From assembly GCA_902776765.1 (NCBI GenBank), contig CACYRP010000003.1:1-64000 (forward strand): 64,000 nt of DNA, written 5' to 3'. Source of the stretch: Fibrobacter succinogenes. GTDB taxonomy: Bacteria > Fibrobacterota > Fibrobacteria > Fibrobacterales > Fibrobacteraceae. Both the position numbers and the translations under genes were made by a program. Under the pieces are notes generated by a model. The model made no database searches. It saw nothing but the letters and a program-made list of their open reading frames with translations, and had not been told where the DNA came from. This document shows, in pieces, positions 54,491 to 62,097 of this stretch (positions within the stretch are counted from its first letter, which is position 1; every line of letters starts with the position of its first letter).

Positions 54491-54550
54491 ATGTTAGCTT
54501 GTACTTTTGGAGTGCGAATAAAAGTATTTTATTGTTTAGTGTGGTAAAAT

Positions 54551-54943
54551 ATGGATATCCAAAAGTGTAAAGTTGAAAAGAATTGCGAATGGTCTGCTGC
54601 GGTCGTGAAAGGACTTGCTGTGTCTTTGGGTATGTCCGCACTAGTTTCGTTAGAGGGGTGTGCGAATAATGCCGTGAAAACGAACAATGATTTGGCCGCG
54701 TCGATTCCGCCGTCGTCTTCTTCGGTGTTGTCAAGTTCTTCAATGTCCGATTCGATTTCTAGTTCATCGAGTAACGAATCTGAAAAAAATAAAGAGATGA
54801 CTCCAGAAGAAATTCTTGATTTTGAGGATCCTTTTAGTAACATGTCCGAGGAAGAAATGATGGAGAAACTGAAGGAGTATCTTGAGACTCATAAAGACTA
54901 TCCTGATGGAGGGGTAATTGAGATGTATAATGGAGAAAATTAA
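54551..54943 (+). CDS. Small Ser-rich lipoprotein upstream of radical SAM enzyme
   Basis: The 130-residue protein has a probable lipoprotein signal ending in LEGC (Cys near 37) after a hydrophobic helix. A Ser-rich linker follows (about 54-78), then an acidic helical tail (MTPEEILDFEDPFSNMSEEE) ending GVIEMYNGEN. It lies 34 bases before a radical SAM/SPASM gene, as in known radical-SAM/lipoprotein pairs in which the lipoprotein is the presumed substrate. TAAAAT directly abuts the ATG, so the true start could be slightly downstream. Confidence 0.65.
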   Translation: MDIQKCKVEKNCEWSAAVVKGLAVSLGMSALVSLEGCANNAVKTNNDLAASIPPSSSSVLSSSSMSDSISSSSSNESEKNKEMTPEEILDFEDPFSNMSEEEMMEKLKEYLETHKDYPDGGVIEMYNGEN

Positions 54944-54977
54944 ATATAGATATCAAAAAGATAAATCTTGAATAATA

Positions 54978-56062
54978 ATGAATCTTGTCTTATCCCTTAC
55001 CGAACGGTGCAATTTACGTTGCAGTTATTGTTATTATAAAGTAAGCCATGAGTCTCACTCGCTTACGATGCAGAATGATATTATGGAAGCGGCAATTCTT
55101 CTTGCTTTTGAACGTACGCTTTCGCTGGGGCAGAATTATCTGAACATCACTTTTTTGGCGGTGAACCGCTGCTTTGTATGGGCTTGATCCATAAAGGTGT
55201 GGAATTTGCAAAAGCTTTGGCGCAAGGACGTGATAAATTTCGTTTGCGTTTTGCGGTAAATACAAATGCGACTTTGCTTAACGATTCCATTATTGAATAT
55301 TTGAAGCGTGAAGACTTTCGAGTTTATGTTTCGCTTGACGGTCCCGAAAAACATCATGACATTTGCCGTAAAATGAAGAATGGGGGAGGCTCGTTCAAAC
55401 TTATTGAACCGCATATTCCTGCATTGCGAGAACTCGATACCATTGTGTTTTCTGTAGTGACACGAGAAAATATGCATTCGCTTTCGGAATCTGTTCGGTG
55501 GATTCAAGCTCAAGGCTTTAAATCTATGACAACGGCTGTAGATTTTGATGGCAAGTGGACGGGGGATGAATTTGATGTTCTTGCACGTGAATATACGGAA
55601 CTCGCAAAGTTTTGGATGGAACTCAAACGTAATAAAGTTCCGTTTTATTTGGGGACGATTCAAGACAAGCTAAAGCTCAGGCTTGTGGGTGCACGTCATC
55701 GTACAACGAGTTGCTATGTGACCAAAGGCATTGTCGCCTGTGCTGCAAACGGGAACCTTTTCCCCTGCACACGCTTTATAACGAGTAAACCGGATGCTCC
55801 TTACGTTTTAGGAAATGTTTTTGACGCTCCTGCAAAAATTTTTGATGGGCCGGTTGCTCGAGATGTTCGTGATTTCTTTAACCGCGATAAAGAAGAGTGC
55901 GAGGGGTGCGCAATTCGATTCCGCTGCCACGCTCACGAATGTGCGTGTACATCATTTTATTCCACAGGTTCGATTCACGGTGTTTCCGCTGAAGTTTGTA
56001 CTCACGAAAGAATGCTGGCCGTTATTTGCGATTCTGCCGTATGTGAAAATTCAGTGCCGTAA
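54978..56062 (+). pseudogene. Radical SAM/SPASM peptide maturase, frameshifted in a T-run
   Basis: The first frame carries the SAM-cluster motif CNLRCSYCYYK (Cys11, Cys15, Cys18). At 55,151-55,156 a run of six T breaks the frame: with seven T the sequence reads NITFFGGEPLL, the expected GGEP motif, and continues in the frame that holds the rest of the enzyme to 56062. The SPASM region has CYVTKGIVACAANGNLFPC and CEGCAIRFRCHAHECAC. The restored protein would be about 361 residues. It would modify a peptide or lipoprotein, possibly related to the FibroRumin or rSAM/lipoprotein types. The break may be an inactivating deletion, phase-variable slippage or a sequencing error. Confidence 0.8.
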
Positions 56063-56095
56063 ATCGTGTGATGTTTGCGATGCAACCATTGAACG

Positions 56096-56130
56096 TGAAA
56101 AAAAACGAGCCCTTTCGGACTCGTTTTTGC
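56096..56130. terminator. Bidirectional terminator between rSAM gene and 19-codon gene
   Basis: AAAAACGAG and CTCGTTTTT form the lower stem with CC/GG above a C-A mismatch. A8 lies on the left and T5 on the right. Confidence 0.8.
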
Positions 56131-56140
56131 ATTTTTATGC

Positions 56141-56200
56141 TTACGGTTTAAACGGCGGAATGTAGTCGTCACCTTCGTTACTGCGACTATTTGTCTCCAT
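56141..56200 (-). CDS. 19-residue peptide gene with perfect ribosome site
   Basis: The peptide is METNSRSNEGDDYIPPFKP. AAAGGAGGG lies 4 bases before the ATG, the strongest ribosome site in the region, and a terminator starts about 11 bases after the stop. Convergent to the radical SAM gene, it could be a RiPP precursor, a leader peptide or a small regulatory RNA. No family is recognised. Coding is inferred from signals only. Confidence 0.5.
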   Translation of the reverse strand: METNSRSNEGDDYIPPFKP

Positions 56201-56302
56201 GTAACCCTCCTTTTTCCTATTGATGCCTCAAATATATTTAGGAAAGGGGGTGCTGGAGTGTGAAATTCCTCACTATGTGATGTTGTTCACAGTAGGGCTA
56301 TC

Positions 56303-57703
56303 TTATTCGCTGACTCCGTTGATTCCGTAGAGCCGGTTGTGGGCAAGGCAATCGGCTAGTTTTTTGTATTCCGTGACAAACGCTTCGTGGGCGGGGGCAT
56401 CGCCGAGCGCTTTATAGAGGGCGCTGGAGAGCGTTCCGCGTTCGAGCATTTTTTCCATGAAGCTCTGCGAGACTTCTGTGAGGTCGTTTTTCACGACGCT
56501 GTAGATGTGCTTCCAGAGGTCGCCAGCGGTAATTGGGGCGGCAGGAGTGTTAGCAGGGGATGTTGAAGCGGAGGCTGTCGCGAAATCCATGCCAAATACA
56601 GAGAGGTATTCTGCCCAGTCGATAGTGGCGTTTTCGGCGTCTTTCACGGTCTTGTTCAGGAGTTCTGCAAGGCGTGTCGTGTCGAAGTTGCGCAAAAATT
56701 CGCGGTATTCCTTGAGCGTGTGCGGCACGGGATTTGCGGCAATGTTTTCGCTGCTGGTGGAAATGTCCGCGGCATTACCAGTTGCGGAGTCAGAACTGCC
56801 CGCGGCATTGTTTGAGCGAGATGCCGCGAATTTGCCGTTCACGATGGCCTTGAGGGTTGCCATTTCAAGTTCGACGATGGCAATGTCGGCGTTCGGGCAT
56901 TCCTGAATATCGACGAGGCGGATTTCAATTGCTCCGCGGTCAAAGCGGGCTATGGCACCACGACTGTTTAAAAAGAAATGATTGAGCAAGTGTTCGGTAT
57001 CGTACGGGGCGATAGCCTTTTTTACCTTGTCAAAAATCATCTTGTTGTATTCGTCGTAGCTGTAAGCTTGTTCCGGAATGACTTGGCCCGTGATTTCGGG
57101 GACTTTGTCCTGATTGTGGCGATAGACGTTGATTCGTGCGTCGCGGTAGCCGGTGTACTTGCCGTCGAGATACGGGCTGCTTGCAGCAATGGCCGGAATC
57201 AGCGGCAAAAGCAGGCGGATGGCCGCGTGGAGTTCACCGAATTCTTCGTCACCGTCAAAAGAGAGGTTCAGGTGTGTGCTTTGCAGGTTTGCCCAGCCGT
57301 GGCCTTTGCAGTTGAAAATGCGGTCGTAAGTCTGGTAAATGTCGAGGCAATCATACGGCCAGAGTTTCATTTCTGCCGGATCCATGAAGGGGTGACATGC
57401 GCTTGGCAAAAGCATCGCATTGATCTTTTCGAGCTTCTTGTTTGCACGGCGAATCTCGTGGAAGAATCGCTTGCCGAGCCCATCGAATGTGGACTTGGGG
57501 TGAGCGCACTTGAATTCCAGCACATGGCTTACAAGTTCGTTCGAAAGTCCGATGTCGTCGTATTCTACATCGGAGAGTTGATTGCCGTCTTTATCTTTTC
57601 CGAGGGGAACATCGGCTCGCGGCAGCACGTTCAGCGTGTCGCGATCGACAATCATGAATTCCATTTCAACGCCGAAGCGTTCCCAAAGTTTGTAATTGCT
57701 CAT
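56303..57703 (-). CDS. GCS2-type carboxylate-amine ligase
   Basis: The 466-residue protein has the glutamate-cysteine ligase type 2 fold: ERFGVEMEFMIVDRDT at the start, WANLQSTHLNLSF, GAIARFDRGAIEIRLVDIQECP and TLKAIV. A Ser/Ala/Asn-rich insert (about 300-335) is unusual and may be a loop. GCS2 members next to an RLAN-type ATP-grasp ligase are predicted to build novel peptides or modify proteins rather than make glutathione. It is the second gene of the operon, 78 bases after the ligase, with a 7-bp array in the gap. Confidence 0.88.
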   Translation of the reverse strand: MSNYKLWERFGVEMEFMIVDRDTLNVLPRADVPLGKDKDGNQLSDVEYDDIGLSNELVSHVLEFKCAHPKSTFDGLGKRFFHEIRRANKKLEKINAMLLPSACHPFMDPAEMKLWPYDCLDIYQTYDRIFNCKGHGWANLQSTHLNLSFDGDEEFGELHAAIRLLLPLIPAIAASSPYLDGKYTGYRDARINVYRHNQDKVPEITGQVIPEQAYSYDEYNKMIFDKVKKAIAPYDTEHLLNHFFLNSRGAIARFDRGAIEIRLVDIQECPNADIAIVELEMATLKAIVNGKFAASRSNNAAGSSDSATGNAADISTSSENIAANPVPHTLKEYREFLRNFDTTRLAELLNKTVKDAENATIDWAEYLSVFGMDFATASASTSPANTPAAPITAGDLWKHIYSVVKNDLTEVSQSFMEKMLERGTLSSALYKALGDAPAHEAFVTEYKKLADCLAHNRLYGINGVSE

Positions 57704-57710
57704 GATAAAT

Positions 57711-57783
57711 AGTGGTTAGTGGTTGGTGGTTAGTGGTTAGGATTTTATCCTGTTTACTAACCACTGCATACTGTTTACTTCTT
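57711..57783. repeat. 7-bp periodic array, inverted halves
   Basis: Left: AGTGGTT, AGTGGTT, GGTGGTT, AGTGGTT (57711-57738). Right: ACTAACC, ACTGCAT, ACTGTTT, ACTTCTT (57756-57783). The halves face each other, so AGTGGTTAG can pair with CTAACCACT in a hairpin. The stop codon of the RLAN gene lies at the right edge. Confidence 0.85.
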
Positions 57784-59284
57784 AAAGAAACATATCCCTT
57801 TCGTGTTGCAACACTTTCTGTTGTGCTGCGTTTTGGCGGTCTTCGATGCGGTGGCGCAGGCTCCTCATCACGGCGAGATAAATCTTCTTTTTGCCGACGA
57901 GGTCTTCGATACCGTGGTCGATACTCGGGTTGTCGTTCACTTCAATCACGACTGGGTGACCGTTGATTTCCTTGAGGTCAACGCCGTAAAGTCCGTTACC
58001 GATAAGGCTTGCAACGCGGAGCGCCGTTTTCACAATTCCGTGCGGCACGCTTTCAATCGGGAGGCAATCCCACTTGCCACAAGTTTCGTTTTTATCCTTG
58101 CTGTCCCAGTTGTAAATCTGCCAGTGGTTTTTTGCCATGTAGTATTTGCAAGCGTAGAGCGGCTTTCCGTCGAGAATGCCGATTCTCCAGTCGAAATCCG
58201 TGGGCGTAAATTCTTGTGCGATAAGCAAATCGCTGTGCTCGAACATGGAATCGAGAATTTGTTCGAGTTCTTCTTTGTTGTTTGCCTTTTTGACGCCCAT
58301 GCTAAAGCTCGAATCCGGAGTCTTGATGACCATGGGAAAGCCGAGCTCCTTTGCGAGCGTGTGACGGTTTTCGCTATGGGCGATAATCGTCTTTGGCGCG
58401 GGAATCTTGCCGACCGTCATCAGTTCTTGCAAATAAACTTTGTTCGAGCAACGCAGAATGCTGTCGGGATCGTCAATGACGGCGATGCCTTCGCTCTGGG
58501 CACGGCGTGCAAATGCGTAAGTGTGATGGTTGACGTTTGTCGTTTCGCGGATGAAGATGGCATCGAATTCGCCAACGCGGTGGTAGTCCGTCTTGGTAAT
58601 CATCTCTACGCGGAAACCCGTATCTTGCGCAGCCTCGATAAAGAGCTGGATGGCTTCCTTGTTGCTCGGCGGTTCCACTTCTTCAGGATTCGTGAGGATG
58701 CCGAGGTCATAGACGTATTCTTCGGTCTTGGGCGACACAAAGCGTTCTTTCTGGAAGTATTCAATCGCGAACTGGTCCACCATTTCCTTGTGCGTTTCCG
58801 GGATTTCGTCAACGCTAATCGGGCGGATGGACTGGATGAACCATTTTTGCTTGAAGACAAATTTTGCACGCAGGAGCGGTGCCTGGAATGTGCGGTAAAG
58901 AGCCTGCGAAAGCTCCAGGTATTGCGGGCTCACGTTCTGCCCGAAGTAAATCGAAAGCACGAATTCCGTGCCCGTCAACTTACGGAGACTTTTTTGAATA
59001 AGCTCATCGATATCGTCGCTGATGATTTTCACGACAGCCGGGGCCTTGAAGTCGCGTATGTTCTTGACGTTTGGGATGACCTTGTGACCACGCGCTTCGG
59101 CAAGCAGGCTGACATAATAACCCTTGCTTTGGTAGCTGTAGTCCTTGCACAAGTTGAAAACGCGGACGTTTTTCTGTGTTGTAAAATCAGGATTGGTCAG
59201 GTAGTCTTTTGCCGAGACGATTTCGGCTTCGGGAATGTGAAACTTCCAATTCTTTGGAGTGTTCACTACAATTATCTTTTTCAT
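57782..59284 (-). CDS. RLAN/RimK-like ATP-grasp amide ligase
   Basis: The protein has 500 residues from the ATG at 59284 (MKKIIVVNTPKNWKFHIPEA). The N-terminal about 190 residues match the RimK-like ATP-grasp N-terminal (RLAN) domain. The ATP-grasp core has IRETTNVNHHTYAFARRA, GFPMVIKTPDSSFSMGV (nucleotide loop) and the metal site in VVIEVNDNPSIDHGIED. A longer in-frame opening adds 17 residues without a ribosome site. With GCS2 downstream it forms a two-ligase amidation system. Substrate unknown. Confidence 0.88.
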   Translation of the reverse strand: MKKIIVVNTPKNWKFHIPEAEIVSAKDYLTNPDFTTQKNVRVFNLCKDYSYQSKGYYVSLLAEARGHKVIPNVKNIRDFKAPAVVKIISDDIDELIQKSLRKLTGTEFVLSIYFGQNVSPQYLELSQALYRTFQAPLLRAKFVFKQKWFIQSIRPISVDEIPETHKEMVDQFAIEYFQKERFVSPKTEEYVYDLGILTNPEEVEPPSNKEAIQLFIEAAQDTGFRVEMITKTDYHRVGEFDAIFIRETTNVNHHTYAFARRAQSEGIAVIDDPDSILRCSNKVYLQELMTVGKIPAPKTIIAHSENRHTLAKELGFPMVIKTPDSSFSMGVKKANNKEELEQILDSMFEHSDLLIAQEFTPTDFDWRIGILDGKPLYACKYYMAKNHWQIYNWDSKDKNETCGKWDCLPIESVPHGIVKTALRVASLIGNGLYGVDLKEINGHPVVIEVNDNPSIDHGIEDLVGKKKIYLAVMRSLRHRIEDRQNAAQQKVLQHERDMFL

Positions 59285-59494
59285 AATATCTGCACGTGTG
59301 GCGTCTTCATGGCGAAGTTGCGTCGTGCGTGCCAAAAACCTCTTTGCTTTTTGACGATATAAAGATAGCTCAATATTTCAAGAATTGTAAAGTAAGGCAG
59401 GAAAATGGTTAAAATAAAACACAAAAATGGACCTGTACAGCTCTTAAACCTTAAAATGCTTCTTTAAAAGTGAAAAAAATGTATCTTATTTTAT

Positions 59495-60159
59495 ATGTAT
59501 CTTCGATTTCTGTTTTCCTTAATTTTTTGTGCAGGTTTTGACGCTTTTGAAAAGACTAAATTCAACCGGCATACCTCTCCAATCATAGGAAAATTTATGG
59601 CACAGGTGTAGATGCATATGAGTCAAAGTATATTAAGACATTCCCATTTATAATGGGCGTGATTAATAAATCCGAACATAACCCTATGGGTGGCGGCTTG
59701 CAATTTGAATTTAGACCGTGGATTTCTGAGTTGGGACGTGAATTACCATTTGGATCGAAAACTGTTTCAACTTTATATAGTAAAGAACAACCGAAAAAAT
59801 CTGAATATGTTAAAGGAGGCTATTACGAAGACCATCTATACACAGGTGGTATTGGATTTGATGTTTATGAAACAAAATATTTAAAGGTTGTACCATTTGC
59901 AGGTTGGCGTAATCCATTTGTCGCAGGGCTGCAACTAGAATATAGACCTTGGATTTCTAAACAAACTGATAAGTTTAGTGTGGGTGAATATTTTACGGTT
60001 AAAGCAAAACTCGAAATGAGATATGGATATAAATCTATGGAAAACGATGAGAAAGGTTGCAATGGAGCTGATGAGTGCAGTGGATTAGTGAAAAAAGAGA
60101 AAGGTCCACGAAAATTAAGGCCCCATATCTTCGGTGGTGTCGGCTTCCATTTCTGGTAA
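59495..60159 (+). pseudogene. Outer-membrane beta-barrel protein, frameshifted
   Basis: Frame 1 opens with a signal-like MYLRFLFSLIFCAGFDAFEK and stops near 59,610. The continuing reading IYGTGVDAYESKYIKTFPF runs in another frame to 60159, ending GGVGFHFW, a typical barrel C-terminus. The shift lies near 59,590 in the GGAAAATTTATGG stretch. Two internal repeats (VDAYESKYIK...FEFRPWIS and FDVYETKYLK...LEYRPWIS) show it is one gene. As with the radical SAM gene, a one-base change near a homopolymer breaks it. Confidence 0.65.
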
Positions 60160-60164
60160 TTGTT

Positions 60165-61724
60165 TTATTCGAATTTCGTTGTTATATCCAGCGTGTCGCC
60201 ACGACCGTATTGGTCTTTATAGACAAGTTTCCATGTAATGGTTGAGTCCTTGTAAGATTGAAGCGATTTGTTGAAAAGCTGATAGTTGTAAACACGGGCT
60301 TTTTCGGGCAATTCTTCGAAAATAACGTTACGGTATTGTTTGTAGGGATCGGGACGTTTGGACGCACTCCGATATTCAAGGGTGCACATCTTTTTCTTTT
60401 TAGAAATCTCTTTAACGATTACTTTCGGAAAGTCTCTTCGCCATTCGAAATCCTTAGGTAGCCCGATGGGTTCTATACTGTAATTGGATTTGAATGTCAG
60501 CAATGCAGAACAGGATGTGCTTGGCAAAATAGAAAAGAGTTTTACTACAGAGTCGCGATTGAATTCGGGAATGTTTGCTACAGGAATGTAATTTGTGATA
60601 GCATCTTTTCCAAAGTTCAGATCTTTATAAGTCGCTTTTGCATAATATTTTTTTTGGTACGGGTAATCGCATAGTGTCTCTCTGGGGGCTGATACTTTAC
60701 GAACGCATGAAAAAAGATTATCTAAAAAAGTTGCATTTGCATAATTGTAGTACGGGTAAATGCATTGTTCTTCCTTGGGTGCAGATACTCTACGAATGCA
60801 AGAAAAACGATTACCGAAAATTTTACAATCAGAAGGATGCCAAATAATGGTATCTCCTCTAAAATCAAGAATACGATAAAAGGGGATGTTTTTTGTTGAA
60901 CTTATTTTTCTTGCAGAATCGTAGCACTTTATGGGAGTGTAGTTTTGACTTGTTTCGAATTTTGTCGTGATATCTAGTGTGTCTCCGCGACCATACTGAT
61001 CTTTATAGACAAGTTTCCATGAAAAAGTAGTGTCTTTATATAGGAGAGAATAGTTAAGTAGTTGGTATTTATAGATTTCTTTTTTTTCGGGTAAATAACG
61101 GACATCAACATCATGTCTTGACTGATTAAATTTTTTGTTAGTTGGATAATAAAGAGGACGTCCTGTAGGAAGTTTTGATACTATATCATTTAAAGATATG
61201 CATGTGTTTTGTCCTGCTTTGTTTTTGCGAATGTATAATTTATCTGCATCTTCCGTCTTCCATTTAAAATAATCAGGAAGTCCAATTGCCTCAATTTTAT
61301 AATTTGAACGGAATGTTAAAAGAAAGGTGCATGGCTCTCCTGATAGGTGCGAAAATAACTTTGCGACGTTGTTCCGGTCGAATGCAGGAATATCTGCTAT
61401 AGGAATATAATTTACAATGGCGTTTTTACCGAAATTTAAATTTTTGTAAATGACTTTTTGTTTTTTTTGAAGCGCTGTATCTGATTTTTGCTTTTGGGTT
61501 CTAAGCCTTTTTTCTATATCAGGAAAATTATATATGATCTCTTTACTGCACGAAAACGAAGAATCGTGAATGGTGCAGTCGGCAGGATCCCAGACTGTTG
61601 TATCTCCGTTGAACTCCAAAATTCGGTACATGATCTGGGTTTTCTCGCACTCGTTTTTAAATACGAAGAACAACAATATGGTTAAACAAACCAGCCCGAA
61701 AATGACAATAAACTTCTTTTTCAT
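60165..61724 (-). CDS. Hypothetical anchored protein with internal duplication
   Basis: The 519-residue protein has an N-terminal membrane helix (MKKKFIVIFGLVCLTILLFF, residues 4-23). Two tandem copies of about 235 residues follow, each with YRILxFxGDTxxWxPxDC at the start, LNFGKxAIxNYIPxAxIP, LTFxSNYxIExIGLP and WKLVYKDQYGRGDTLDITTK at the end. Copy 2 holds a further short duplication (SCIRRVSAPKE / SCVRKVSAPRE). It ends right after the second copy. I do not recognise the family. The ATG at 61724 is chosen over an upstream TTG. It is convergent to the frameshifted barrel gene (5-base gap). Confidence 0.7.
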   Translation of the reverse strand: MKKKFIVIFGLVCLTILLFFVFKNECEKTQIMYRILEFNGDTTVWDPADCTIHDSSFSCSKEIIYNFPDIEKRLRTQKQKSDTALQKKQKVIYKNLNFGKNAIVNYIPIADIPAFDRNNVAKLFSHLSGEPCTFLLTFRSNYKIEAIGLPDYFKWKTEDADKLYIRKNKAGQNTCISLNDIVSKLPTGRPLYYPTNKKFNQSRHDVDVRYLPEKKEIYKYQLLNYSLLYKDTTFSWKLVYKDQYGRGDTLDITTKFETSQNYTPIKCYDSARKISSTKNIPFYRILDFRGDTIIWHPSDCKIFGNRFSCIRRVSAPKEEQCIYPYYNYANATFLDNLFSCVRKVSAPRETLCDYPYQKKYYAKATYKDLNFGKDAITNYIPVANIPEFNRDSVVKLFSILPSTSCSALLTFKSNYSIEPIGLPKDFEWRRDFPKVIVKEISKKKKMCTLEYRSASKRPDPYKQYRNVIFEELPEKARVYNYQLFNKSLQSYKDSTITWKLVYKDQYGRGDTLDITTKFE

Positions 61725-62097
61725 TCCAAAACCCAATCGTTAATAATCACAACCGCAAAATACAAAAAAAAGAATATTTCTTTTATTCTTTGAAATAAAA
61801 AGAAATGTAAAATGTTTATATGATTTCTTATGCTTGCGTATAAGCGAGATGTGTGGTTAAATAATATGATGATAATGATTGTTCGTCAGAAAAATGAAAG
61901 CGTCGGCCAAGGTGTTTTCTTCGCAGTAGCGTGCAAAACGAGAGTCGCGAACGACTGCTAGCAGGCGTTCATGACCGAGTGAAGCCGCTGACGCCATAGG
62001 CGTCAACTCTGAGCTGGGGCCCCGCCCGCATGACGTACTTTTTGCATTTTAAAACGGGGTTTTGGCGGTGAGCCTTTTTTTTTCTACATTTCCCTCT
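61725..62097. other. Intergenic region before mfd
   Basis: It is AT-rich next to the duplicated gene and GC-rich repeat-like near 61,970-62,030, with a TGACGCC-ATA-GGCGTCA hairpin. The mfd promoter lies at the right end. No gene is seen. Confidence 0.5.
62062..62090 (+). promoter_or_regulatory. mfd promoter, TTGGCG-N17-TACATT
   Basis: The -10 ends 7 bases before the mfd ATG and no ribosome site fits, so this transcript may also be leaderless. Confidence 0.45.

Noticed and set aside
57803-59362. 519-codon plus-strand frame opposite the RLAN ligase
   Set aside because: It is a shadow frame; the minus-strand ligase has ordered ATP-grasp motifs.
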